Shown here one piece after another: positions 46,860-54,728 of a stretch of DNA of 64,000 nt (the stretch's first letter is position 1; each line of letters starts with the position of its first letter). The position numbers were made by a program, and so were the translations under genes. The notes beneath the pieces were generated by a model. That model had not been told where the DNA came from, did no database searches, and was given only the letters and a program-made list of their open reading frames with translations. Source of the DNA: Mixta gaviniae (GTDB taxonomy: Bacteria > Pseudomonadota > Gammaproteobacteria > Enterobacterales > Enterobacteriaceae); assembly GCF_002953195.1 (NCBI RefSeq), contig NZ_CP026377.1, forward strand, positions 2,356,001-2,420,000, written 5' to 3'.

Positions 46860-47393
46860 GGTCTCCTCCATTAATGTAAAACCTGATTTAAATATCTGGC
46901 TGATAAAAAAGATTGGTGGGATTGATTATGAAATCGATAAGCAGTTTGAAAATCAGTTTCGCTATTGTGTCGCTCAGCATCAGGGGCAGAAATCGCCGCT
47001 CGCGACGCAGCGATTTAAATACTTTCTGCGGTCATTTCCAGCAATGGCTGCCACTCTCATGCTTACATTGGCAAACCAGGCTCCTGATTCAACTTCGGCG
47101 CCAGAATATACCCTCTCTGGCGCAGCTGCTGCGCAATGCGCTTACCGCGTTGCCTGTAGATCGAACCACATAGCCGTAAGGCTTGTTGTTTGCGTCACTG
47201 TCCCGCGTTGGCGGCGGGCCTGAATGGTAAAGAGCGGCGCCGCTGATGCGGCGGGCCAGCAGTGCTGGCGCTATTCTTTCATCATCGTTGCGGTAAGGCT
47301 TTTCAGCCTGCTCGCTGAACGCTATAATTAAAGAACACTTAAATTATCTATCTAAAGGAAACTTAAGTCAAGCGGATTTAAGATATCTTAACT
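46860..47393. other. Region upstream of phage-type repressor
   Basis: No accepted gene is present. On the minus strand a 44-codon stretch ending at 47063 reads QALRLCGSIYRQRGKRIAQQ and QRGYILAPKLNQEP; it is protein-like but has no start codon, so it may be a relic. Operator-like repeats begin near 47336. Confidence 0.4.
47378..47391. promoter_or_regulatory. Palindromic operator at the repressor start
   Basis: TTAAGATATCTTAA is a perfect 14-base palindrome ending two bases before the repressor ATG. Half-site relatives (acacTTAAATTATCT at 47336-47350, aaaCTTAAG at 47359-47366) lie upstream. The repressor likely binds here to control its own promoter. Confidence 0.65.
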
Positions 47394-48047
47394 ATGACAA
47401 TGAAAACGATCGGCGATCGCCTGCGTGCGAGACGCAAAGAGTTAAGGTTGACGCAAAAGGATTTAGCCTCGCGGGTGGGGGTTTCTCATGTCGCCATCTC
47501 TCAATGGGAGAAAGACGAGACCGCGCCCAGAGGCGATAACCTGCTTCGCCTGTCGGAAGCGTTGGGCTGCGCGCCCTCCTATCTGCATACCGGGGATGGC
47601 GCAGCAACCAACGTCGCCCCTGGATCAATGGATTTTCGCGCCGTGCCTGTAATTAGCTATGTGCAGGCCGGATACTGGACGGCAGAATGCACTATCCGTT
47701 CTATAGAAGGAGATATAGAGTTTCTGCATACGAATATGGAACTATCAGACTCAGCTTTTACCTTGATTATCAAGGGCAATTCCATGGAGCCGGATTTTCG
47801 CGAAGGCGATGCGGTAGTGATCGATCCTGAGGTGATTCCGCTTCCCGGCGATTTTGTGGTGGCGAAAAACGGCGAAGAGGAAGCGCTGTTCAAGAAGTAT
47901 CGGCCTCGCGGCATTATTTCAGGCCAGGAGGTGTTTGAGCTGGTCCCGCTTAATGAAGATTACCCTACGCTGCGTTCAGATCAGGTGCCGATACGCATCA
48001 TCGGCACGATGATTGAGCATCGCAGATACCGGAAAAGGCGCTCTTAA
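47394..48047 (+). CDS. CI/LexA-type phage repressor (HTH-XRE plus S24 peptidase)
   Basis: The 217-residue protein has an XRE helix-turn-helix at residues 6-60 (LTQKDLASRVGVSHVAISQW) and a C-terminal S24/LexA-like self-cleaving domain. Ser is in IKGNSMEPDFREGD and Lys in VVAKNGEEEALFKKY. An Ala-Gly cleavage site is plausible at VQAGYW. It should repress phage-like promoters until RecA-induced autocleavage. No ribosome site precedes ATG 47394 and an operator ends two bases before it, suggesting a leaderless or near-leaderless message as for lambda cI. Terminator at 48065. Confidence 0.88.
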   Translation: MTMKTIGDRLRARRKELRLTQKDLASRVGVSHVAISQWEKDETAPRGDNLLRLSEALGCAPSYLHTGDGAATNVAPGSMDFRAVPVISYVQAGYWTAECTIRSIEGDIEFLHTNMELSDSAFTLIIKGNSMEPDFREGDAVVIDPEVIPLPGDFVVAKNGEEEALFKKYRPRGIISGQEVFELVPLNEDYPTLRSDQVPIRIIGTMIEHRRYRKRRS

Positions 48048-48064
48048 CCGCCCACCCACTCTAG

Positions 48065-48086
48065 CCCGCCGCGTGCGGGTTTTTTT
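48065..48086 (+). terminator. Repressor-gene terminator
   Basis: CCCGC-CGCGT-GCGGG followed by seven T, 18 bases after the stop. Confidence 0.85.
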
Positions 48087-48142
48087 ATGCCGACGCCCTC
48101 ACTCTCTTTCCCCAGCGGCTGAGGGTGCCAGAAGCGCACAGC

Positions 48143-48197
48143 AATTAAAGTTATCTTAATTGATAAACTTGACAGATAACTTAAGTTATCTTAAATT
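48143..48197 (+). promoter_or_regulatory. Strong promoter with overlapping repressor operators
   Basis: TTGACA (48169-48174) and TAAATT (48192-48197) are 17 bases apart. The spacer holds the perfect 18-base palindrome AGATAACTTAAGTTATCT (48174-48191). A related site, TTAAAGTTATCTTAA, lies at 48145-48159. These share the TTATCTTAA half-site with the operator at the repressor start, so the repressor should shut this rightward promoter, analogous to a lytic promoter. Confidence 0.75.
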
Positions 48198-48415
48198 TAT
48201 CAGGCCTGGTAATGCGCTTCGCACCGCCAAAGGCCGCGCCCGTTAACGCCATCATGATAAAAATCATTCACCGCAGCGCCTGTGGCGGCTCTCGCACGCC
48301 TGCATGTTGTGAGCGATGAGCAGCAGAGCATGTCGCGGCATGCCTTAAGCGGCCGCCATAAACAGAAACAGGACGCAGCGGCACCTGCTGCGTCTGAAAC
48401 CGTTTGGAGGATCTT

Positions 48416-48685
48416 ATGACCACGATTAGCTATGGCACTTCAGTCGCAGTAAATGCAAAAGCGCGCCGCCATGCGCGCCGTCGGGCCGCTGCGATGCAAC
48501 GTGAATATCTGGAAAGCATCATTGACGCGGCTTTCGGCGTCAGTCCGGCGGCTGCGGCCCCTCCCCGCCGTGTCGATAAAGCGGTTAACTTACCTTCACT
48601 GCGGGAAAAACCGTATAAGGGGGCGGTCTGTTTGCCGGGCGTGGCGCTCTATGCCGGCGCAATAGCCAGGGGAGAAAAAAAATAA
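48416..48685 (+). CDS. Small protein of unknown function, probably under phage repressor control
   Basis: This 89-residue protein has a basic N-terminal half (KARRHARRRAAAMQREYLES) and an Ala/Pro linker (SPAAAAPPRR). ATG 48416 has GGAGG six bases upstream; the frame extends to 48404 but without support. It is the first gene after the repressor-controlled promoter (about 215 bases downstream), the position of an early or antirepressor-type gene. No family is recognised. Confidence 0.6.
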   Translation: MTTISYGTSVAVNAKARRHARRRAAAMQREYLESIIDAAFGVSPAAAAPPRRVDKAVNLPSLREKPYKGAVCLPGVALYAGAIARGEKK

Positions 48686-48757
48686 TGAAGCACGCCTGAC
48701 GATGTTTGCGGTAGCGCACATCAGCCGTGCAACAGGGGTCGCTCTGGGCCATGCTGA

Positions 48758-48790
48758 CAGGGTAAAAGCGCGCTGCGCGCCTTTACCCTG
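48758..48790. terminator. Long near-perfect palindrome between convergent genes
   Basis: Sixteen-base arms (cagggtaaaagcgcgc and gcgcgcctttaccctg) pair with one mismatch around a single base. It lies between the small phage-like gene and the DUF2534 gene, both ending here, so it may act on both. Confidence 0.55.
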
Positions 48791-48791
48791 T

Positions 48792-49055
48792 TCACTGATG
48801 ATTCGATTTTTCACCGAAAAAGTAGAAACCCAGCGGCAGAGAGAAGATAAGGGTCAGCACCAGGGTGTAGACGACAACCATCGCGCCCTGCAGCAGGTAC
48901 ATCTGCGTGGTCCATTCAGAAAGCGGCAGGTTATATTCTTCAATAACGCCGCCGATGGTGGCGCGCACCAGGATCACTAACGCCACGCAAAACACCACGG
49001 AAATGGAAAGCAGAAATTTTTTCCCTTCGGGCCGTTTTAATTTCTCGCGTATCAC
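48792..49055 (-). CDS. DUF2534 family small membrane protein
   Basis: The 87-residue product has two hydrophobic helices (FLLSISVVFCVALVILV and MVVVYTLVLTLIFSLPLGFYF). Between them is the conserved segment GGVIEEYNLPLSEWTTQMY typical of DUF2534. It has a basic N-terminus (MIREKLKRPEGKK). The start at 49055 has AGGAGAAAAGG upstream. Function unknown; inner membrane expected. Confidence 0.75.
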   Translation of the reverse strand: MIREKLKRPEGKKFLLSISVVFCVALVILVRATIGGVIEEYNLPLSEWTTQMYLLQGAMVVVYTLVLTLIFSLPLGFYFFGEKSNHQ

Positions 49056-49247
49056 ACCTTTTCTCCTGTAAGAGATTATCGCTGCGCTACCTTATCATTA
49101 ATCGCCTCTGGTTGCCTGTTCGCCCGCGGTTTTTTGCCGTTCAGCATCGTGCTTTTCCTGCGTGGCGATACGCTAAGCGAGCCTGCTAATACCGGGCCCC
49201 TCCTCCCTTGCTGTGGCTCCCCTGTCACTCTATTTAATTGTCAATAT

Positions 49248-49269
49248 AATAATTACAATGTTAATTATT
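49248..49269. promoter_or_regulatory. Operator-like inverted repeat upstream of bluF
   Basis: AATAATTA (49248-49255) and TAATTATT (49262-49269) are perfect complements around six bases, 75 bases before the bluF start. The A/T-rich region could be a promoter/operator; the regulator is unknown. Confidence 0.45.
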
Positions 49270-49343
49270 GCGGAGTACTGGACAACGCTATCATCTCTTC
49301 TGGTAAGGTATGCGCCACTCACGCCACGAACCAGGAAAATGCC

Positions 49344-50555
49344 ATGCTGTCTACTCTCATCTATCGCAGTCATCTCTGCGATGACGTTCCGGTAAAAATC
49401 CTGGAAGAGATGGTGAGCAAAGCCAATAAGCTCAACGAATCCTATGATGTCACCGGCATTTTGCTCTTTAACGGCACGCACTTTTTCCAGGTTCTGGAAG
49501 GTCCCGAAGAGGCCGTTCTCACCATTTACCAACGTATCTGTCGCGATCCGCGTCATCATAATCTGGTGGAGCTGTTACGTGACTATGCGCCTTCCCGTCG
49601 CTTCGGCAACACCGGGATGGAGCTGTTTAATCTGCAGGAATATGATCCGGCCTCGGTGCTGCAGGCGGTGCTGGATAAAGGCACCACCAAATATCAGCTG
49701 ACCTACGACGACAGAGCGCTGCTGTTTATCCGCACCTTTGTCGAGGCGCGGGAAAAAGAGAACTATTATGAAGTGCCGCCGGCGGACGCCTGGGATTTTC
49801 TGGTGGACGACGATTTTGTTCCGGCAGAACAAACGGCCGTGGTCGAGGCGCAGCCTTACAGCTACGCTTTCCAGCCGATTATCGACCCCTTTTCGCGCGC
49901 GATTGTCTCTTTCGAAGCATTGCTGCGCAGCGGAGAGGATGGCTCGCCGCGCAGCTATTTCGCGCAGCCGGTCAGCGAGGAAGCCTACCTGCTCGATCTG
50001 AAGTCGAAAAAACAGGCTTTCGCGCTGGCCAAAAAGCTTGGCCTTGATGCCCTGACGCTGTCGATTAACCTGATGCCGATGTCGTTAGTAAAAGTGCCTG
50101 ATGCGGTGGCGTTTCTGCTGCAGGAGATTGAAGCGAACGGCCTGGTGCCGGAGCAGATCGTGGTTGAGCTGACTGAAAAAGAGGTCATTTCCCATGAGGA
50201 AGAGTTTGAAACGGCGATAAAACAGCTGAAGGCGGCGGGCATCAGCCTGGCTATCGATAACTTTGGCGCCGGCTCGGCTGGCCTGCTGCTGCTGACGCGC
50301 GTCCAGCCCGATAAGATCAAAATCGATCGCGCGATTATCAGCGAGGTACATAAAAATGGCGCCAAACAGGCGATCGTGCAGGCGATTATAAAGTGCTGTT
50401 CTTCGCTGGAGATTGCGGTGATTGCCGAAGGCGTGGAGCAACCTGAGGAGTGGATGTGGCTGGAAGCGGCGGGCATCTATAACTTCCAGGGACCGCTGTT
50501 TGCCAGTGCGAAGCTGAACGGCATTCCTGCCGTTGCCTGGCCGGAAAAGAACTGA
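49344..50555 (+). CDS. bluF: Blue-light sensor BluF (BLUF-EAL protein)
   Basis: The 403 residues equal E. coli BluF (YcgF). The N-terminal BLUF domain binds FAD: Tyr in LIYRSHL, Gln in FFQVLEGPE. The C-terminal EAL-like domain (about 170-395) has SFEALLRSGE, a Mg-type Asn in SINLMPMS, ELTEKEV, Lys in KIKIDRAI and EGVEQPEEW. The DDFG motif reads IDNFG, so one metal Asp is lost. E. coli BluF, as I recall, lacks more of these and acts as an antirepressor of BluR under blue light. ATG 49344 gives the family start MLSTLIYRS; the open frame continues to 49134. Confidence 0.93.
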   Translation: MLSTLIYRSHLCDDVPVKILEEMVSKANKLNESYDVTGILLFNGTHFFQVLEGPEEAVLTIYQRICRDPRHHNLVELLRDYAPSRRFGNTGMELFNLQEYDPASVLQAVLDKGTTKYQLTYDDRALLFIRTFVEAREKENYYEVPPADAWDFLVDDDFVPAEQTAVVEAQPYSYAFQPIIDPFSRAIVSFEALLRSGEDGSPRSYFAQPVSEEAYLLDLKSKKQAFALAKKLGLDALTLSINLMPMSLVKVPDAVAFLLQEIEANGLVPEQIVVELTEKEVISHEEEFETAIKQLKAAGISLAIDNFGAGSAGLLLLTRVQPDKIKIDRAIISEVHKNGAKQAIVQAIIKCCSSLEIAVIAEGVEQPEEWMWLEAAGIYNFQGPLFASAKLNGIPAVAWPEKN

Positions 50556-50559
50556 TTAA

Positions 50560-50581
50560 AACGGCGGCGCCCGCCGCCGTT
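50560..50581 (+). terminator. bluF terminator hairpin
   Basis: AACGGCGG and CCGCCGTT pair around a six-base loop four bases after the stop. A second hairpin with ten-base arms (ATGGCGGCAG/CTGCCGCCAT) follows at 50594-50614. Confidence 0.6.
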
Positions 50582-50724
50582 TCATCAACCGCCATGGCGG
50601 CAGCCTGCCGCCATTCAGCGCTGAGGCGAATGACGGCTCAGCGCGCGTCATCAGTGACTCCCCCGATGCCAGGCGTTTAGCCGACGTCAGTTATTCACCC
50701 GACGCAGCCGCTTAGCCAACGCCG

Positions 50725-51699
50725 TCAGGCGTGACTTGCAGCCGCCTTTTCCAGCGCCGCCTGGATAGCTTCCGATAGCTCGTTGATTTCAAACTTAGCG
50801 ACGTAGCCGTCAGCGCCCACTTTACGCACATGTTCTTCGTTGGCGCTGCCGGAAAGCGATGAGTGGATCACGACCGGGATCTTTTTCAGATGCTCTTCGC
50901 GCTTGATATTGCGCGTCAGGGTAAAGCCATCCATTTCCGGCATCTCCAGGTCAGTCAGCACCAGCCCGATACGGTCGCTGATCGGCTGTCCTGCCGCCTG
51001 TGCTTCCAGCGCAATCGCCTTGATTTTTTCCCAGGCTTCCAGACCGGTAGTATGCATGATGGCTGGCAGGCCCATGGTTTTCAGGCCCTGCTCCAGCATT
51101 GAGCGTGCCACTTTTGAATCTTCCGCCACGATCACTGCGGCGCCCGGCTTCATTTTAAACGCGCGCTCCTGAATCTCTTTCGGCGCCGCGTCGCGCACGG
51201 ACGGGATAATATCGTAAAGGATCTGTTCGACATCCAGCACCATCGCCAGGCTGTTGCTCTGGCCATCGCTGTCGAGACAGGCGATGCTGGTAATATTGCG
51301 GCTGCTGACGCCCGATTCGGCGGTATGCACCTGGCTCCAGTCCAGACGGACGATATTATCCACCGATTCCACGGCGAAAGCCTGGGTGCTGCGCGCATAT
51401 TCGGTCACCAGCAGCAAATTAAGACCGGTCGAAGGCGTACAGCCAGCAACGGCGGCCAGATCGATAACCGGGATGATCTGCTCGCGGATATTGGCCATGC
51501 CCAACAGCGGCGACTGCATACCCGCCGCGCGGGTAATGGTCGGCATCGGCACGATCTCGCGCAGCTTAAATACGTTAATGCCAAACAGCTCTGCTTTTTC
51601 GCTATCGGGAGAAGATCCCAGCCGAAATAATAACAGTTCGAATTTATTAGATAAGGCGAGATTCGCTCTCTCATCAATATCTTTCTGGAAGTTATCCAT
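50725..51699 (-). CDS. cheV: Chemotaxis protein CheV
   Basis: The 324 residues comprise an N-terminal CheW domain (15-165; ELFGINVFKLREIVPMPTIT, IIPVIDLAAV) and a C-terminal response receiver (185-318) with phospho-acceptor Asp in VLTDLEMPEMDG and Lys in GYVAKFE. CheV couples receptors to CheA and adapts the signal. GCCGATAA, the flagellar sigma-28 -10 consensus, occurs on the minus strand at 51814-51821, 115 bases before the start; its -35 is poor. No other chemotaxis gene is near, as is usual for cheV in enterobacteria. Confidence 0.93.
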   Translation of the reverse strand: MDNFQKDIDERANLALSNKFELLLFRLGSSPDSEKAELFGINVFKLREIVPMPTITRAAGMQSPLLGMANIREQIIPVIDLAAVAGCTPSTGLNLLLVTEYARSTQAFAVESVDNIVRLDWSQVHTAESGVSSRNITSIACLDSDGQSNSLAMVLDVEQILYDIIPSVRDAAPKEIQERAFKMKPGAAVIVAEDSKVARSMLEQGLKTMGLPAIMHTTGLEAWEKIKAIALEAQAAGQPISDRIGLVLTDLEMPEMDGFTLTRNIKREEHLKKIPVVIHSSLSGSANEEHVRKVGADGYVAKFEINELSEAIQAALEKAAASHA

Positions 51700-52030
51700 T
51701 TTTACCTCAGGGTTATTATTGTGGCTGGCTTAAGCGCACAATGCGATTTCTGTAGGGCGTTTCAGCCGTCCCCGGCCCGATAACGTTTAGGCTTATGCTG
51801 CCGCTCTAATAAGTTATCGGCAGATAAAAATAAAAATACAGAGGCAAAGCGCTATCTCTCTGCGCTTTCTGTTCTATGACGCACAGTTTGGCGCAAAGGC
51901 GACAGCGCGCGGCCGTGCCCGCCACGCTGAAAGGCGGCTTACGGCAATATGAGCAAGGCGGAAAAAACGTGAAGAATAAAAAAACCCTGACCTTGTCGAT
52001 CAGGGTTATCGGCATCAACCGGGGCAGAGA
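51700..52030. other. cheV upstream region
   Basis: This holds the possible sigma-28 -10 box (51814-51821) and the terminator of the small acidic gene at 51978-52007. No gene is seen between. Confidence 0.5.
51978..52007 (-). terminator. Terminator of small acidic-protein gene
   Basis: AACCCTGA and TCAGGGTT (arms at 52007-52000 and 51990-51983 on the minus strand) pair around nine bases and end in TTTTTTT. Stop codon of the gene is 24 bases upstream. Confidence 0.8.
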
Positions 52031-52240
52031 TCAGTGTTTGCCGTCCGTATCGTAGGGATCGCCCTTGTCATCGCCGCTGTCATCGCGCTTACGTGGGATT
52101 TCTCCCTCCTGATCTGGCGCGCCACTGGCGGCGAAATCATCTTCTTCGTAAGGATTCGGCGCATGAGGCGCATCTTCAGGCAGGCCGTGATGCTCGTTAT
52201 CGTCCGGGTAAGGCTTGTTGTGATCGGGGCGTTCTGACAT
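52031..52240 (-). CDS. Small acidic hydrophilic protein, unknown function
   Basis: This 69-residue frame starts at ATG 52240 with GGAGG upstream. The product is very polar: DHNKPYPDDNEHHGLPED, NPYEEDDFAASGAPDQEG and DDSGDDKGDPYDTDGKH. It has no hydrophobic segment and is probably disordered. The frame is open farther (to 52735) but that part is not protein-like. A strong ribosome site and a proper terminator indicate a real gene. No family is recognised. Confidence 0.65.
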   Translation of the reverse strand: MSERPDHNKPYPDDNEHHGLPEDAPHAPNPYEEDDFAASGAPDQEGEIPRKRDDSGDDKGDPYDTDGKH

Positions 52241-52423
52241 AGGTTCCTCCATTAACGCAGGTAAGTGAATAAAGTATAGGCGATAGCCCGGGATAGCGCT
52301 TTGGCGTGACAGGGTAAAGTATCGGATAACGCGCCAGGATAGCGCTCCGGCAGACGAAGGCTGGCGGCGCAGCACGATAAGGGGTCCGCAGATGAACGGC
52401 ATGGCGAGGTAAGGCGTCGTTAC

Positions 52424-52487
52424 GCAGGCAGCGCGGTAAGCGCCTGGTGGCAGGCAGCGCGGTAAGCGCCTGGTGGCAGGCGGCGAA
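52424..52487. repeat. 26-base tandem repeat
   Basis: The unit gcaggcagcgcggtaagcgc (plus ctggtg) starts at 52424, 52450 and 52476; the third copy is cut short after 'gcaggcggcg'. Period is exactly 26. Confidence 0.75.
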
Positions 52488-52640
52488 AAGGCCTGATGGC
52501 GGCGCCGGCTGTTGCCATCAGGCAAATAAAAAGGCCACCCGCAGGTAGCCTTCTGTCTAACTTTAATTTTATTTATGTTGTTACTGAAATAAAGCGATAT
52601 CAGTATGGGGTTCCCCTGGTGTGGCGGTACTCGCGTACCA

Positions 52641-52726
52641 TCTGCTCGTTTACGGACGCAAATTACGGACTGCAAGCAGAGTTTAAGTGGTTTTATACAA
52701 AACCGGACGAACCGTAACCGAGCAGA
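52641..52726. repeat. Inverted repeat with 56-base spacer
   Basis: TCTGCTCGTTTACGG (52641-52655) and CCGTAACCGAGCAGA (52712-52726) are complementary at 14 of 15 positions. ACGGAC is repeated directly at 52652 and 52665. It could fold as a long hairpin in RNA. Confidence 0.55.
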
Positions 52727-52890
52727 CGCCGCCATTATTTATAAAATTAATTTATGGTTCTACTCCCCTAAAGTACAGGTCGGCCCCTGACTATAGTCAA
52801 ACTGACAGCGGGCCGCTAAAAACCGTATCGCCCTGCAGCCCGCGCCACGCCTGGCTTCGCGCCCCGTCACACTATTTTATGGAACCGATT

Positions 52891-54483
52891 TCAAGCGACG
52901 CCCAACGCTGTTTTCACATCGTTGGCAATTTTTTCCACCTGCGGTCCATAAATAACCTGCACGTCATGGTCGCTCACGCGATTGACGCCGTTGGCGCCGG
53001 TGGTCATCAATGTCTGATCGACGACCTCTTTCATATCTTTCACCCGTACGCGTAAACGCGTGAAGCAGCAATCCACCTCTTCAATGTTGCCTTCGCCGCC
53101 GAGGCCACTGATGATCACACGGGTGCGCTCATCGGCGCTGACCGCCTGGGCCGGCGCTTCCTGCTCTTCCGATTCACGTCCCGGGGTTTCCACATTCATG
53201 CGTTTGATAACGAATTTAAAGCCGTAGTAATAGAGCGGCGCATAGATCACGCCAAGCGCCAGCGTCCACCACCAGTGGGTTTTCGCCCCGCCGAGAATGC
53301 CAAACACCACCAGATCGATCGCGCCGCCCTGCACATTGCCGATCATCAGGTGCAGCGCCGACATCAGCATAAACGAGAGACCAGTCAACAGCGCGTGCAG
53401 CACATACAGCACCGGCGAAACGAAAATAAAACAGAACTCCAGCGGTTCAGTAATGCCGGTGGTAAACGAGGTGAGCGCCCCGGCCAGCACCAGCGCCTTA
53501 ACACGCTGCTTATGCTCCGGACGCGCGGTGTGGTAGATCGCCAGCGCCGCTGCCGGCAGGCCGAACATCATCACCGGAATTTTCCCCTGCGCGAGAAAAC
53601 GCGTGGCGCCGCGCACGGTTTCATCGGGGATGGAGCCGGGATGGGTCAGCGAGGTGTTGAAAATGTTAAGCGCGCCGACAATGGTTTGATTATCCACGGT
53701 AGCGATACCGCCAATCGGTGTAAAGCGCACGGTTTCATTGAGAATATGGTGCAGCCCGGTGGGGATCAGCAAACGCTCGCAGGTACCGAGCAGAAAAGCG
53801 CCATACTGCCCGCTTTTGCCGATAAACTCCCCTACCCAGGCGATACCGGCGCCGACGGTGGGCCAGATTAACGCCAGCAGCACGCCCACCAGCGGCAGCA
53901 CCACGACGGTGACGATCGGCACAAAGCGCCGCCCGCCGAAGAAGCTGATCGCCGTCGGCAGCTGCTGGGTATAAAACCGGTTATGCAGCATTACCGTCAG
54001 CAGGCCGGCGATCACCCCGCCCAGCACGCTCATGTTGAAGGTGAAAATCCCCAGCATTTGAATATATTCCGCCGAGGTCATCATTGCGCTGGTCTGATCC
54101 ATTCCCGCCTGCTGCAGCGCTTCCGGCGTGGTGGTTTGCGCCGTCAGCCCTTTGACCGCCAGCGTGGCACTGATGCCGACATGCATGGCGATAAAACCGA
54201 TAACGGAGGCGAAGGCGGCGGTCGGCTTTTCCGCTTTCGCCAGGCCGATAGCGCTGGCGACGGCAAAGAAGACCGGCAGGTTGGCGAACAGCGCCCCCGC
54301 CACTTTGCGGATAAAGCCGATGATAATCTGTGGCGTCTGCATACTGGCAAACGCCTCGCCGGTGATCGCCGGGTTTTGCATAGCGGCGGCGACGCCCAGA
54401 AAAATACCGGCTGCGGCTATTACTGAAATAGGCATCATCAATGCTTTGCCGAACGCGTGAACTTTACTGGTGAAATCTTTCAT
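52891..54483 (-). CDS. PTS EIICB permease, glucose/maltose superfamily
   Basis: The 530-residue protein is an EIIC domain with about ten helices (residues 10-430), including GERLLIPTGLHHILN-like CERLLIPTGLHHIL and the sugar-site GITEPLEF. A linker follows, then an EIIB domain (about 455-530) with the phospho-Cys in DCCFTRLRVRVKD. No EIIA domain is present, so it would need Crr from elsewhere. Overall closest to MalX or alpha-glucoside types; the sugar is not determined. No regulator or hydrolase gene is adjacent. Divergent from ydeP. Confidence 0.85.
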   Translation of the reverse strand: MKDFTSKVHAFGKALMMPISVIAAAGIFLGVAAAMQNPAITGEAFASMQTPQIIIGFIRKVAGALFANLPVFFAVASAIGLAKAEKPTAAFASVIGFIAMHVGISATLAVKGLTAQTTTPEALQQAGMDQTSAMMTSAEYIQMLGIFTFNMSVLGGVIAGLLTVMLHNRFYTQQLPTAISFFGGRRFVPIVTVVVLPLVGVLLALIWPTVGAGIAWVGEFIGKSGQYGAFLLGTCERLLIPTGLHHILNETVRFTPIGGIATVDNQTIVGALNIFNTSLTHPGSIPDETVRGATRFLAQGKIPVMMFGLPAAALAIYHTARPEHKQRVKALVLAGALTSFTTGITEPLEFCFIFVSPVLYVLHALLTGLSFMLMSALHLMIGNVQGGAIDLVVFGILGGAKTHWWWTLALGVIYAPLYYYGFKFVIKRMNVETPGRESEEQEAPAQAVSADERTRVIISGLGGEGNIEEVDCCFTRLRVRVKDMKEVVDQTLMTTGANGVNRVSDHDVQVIYGPQVEKIANDVKTALGVA

Positions 54484-54728
54484 AAACCGCCTCAGTTACT
54501 GGCCAGAAAGCTCTAGTATTAGCCAGTGAGACGATTAGCACCGCACCGCCCGCCGCGGCCATCGAACAAAGTTTGAACAACCTCACACTTTGCCGCCGTG
54601 CGATAAAGGAAAACTATCACACCATTAAGTCAATCAATTAGACAAAATATTTAACCCGCCGCAGACTTCCCGGCAAAAGAAGCAATAAACGCTTAACAAT
54701 TCATACACACCAGAAACCTGCATTCATC

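Larger units (their letters stand above)
52241..52890. other. Gap with tandem repeat, terminator and inverted repeat
   Basis: A 26-base tandem repeat lies at 52424-52487. A minus-strand terminator-like hairpin (aaggctacc/ggtggcctt, then TTTTATT) is at 52531-52553. A 15-base inverted repeat occupies 52641-52726. The terminator lies about 340 bases past the PTS stop, so an untranslated RNA in 52540-52880 is possible but not shown. Confidence 0.5.

Noticed and set aside
47063..47200. 44-codon protein-like minus-strand stretch as a gene
   Set aside because: No start codon or ribosome site; kept only as a possible relic.
52241..52735. N-terminal extension of the small acidic-protein frame to 52735
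   Set aside because: Extension has no protein-like features and covers the tandem repeat; a good ribosome site marks 52240 as the start.
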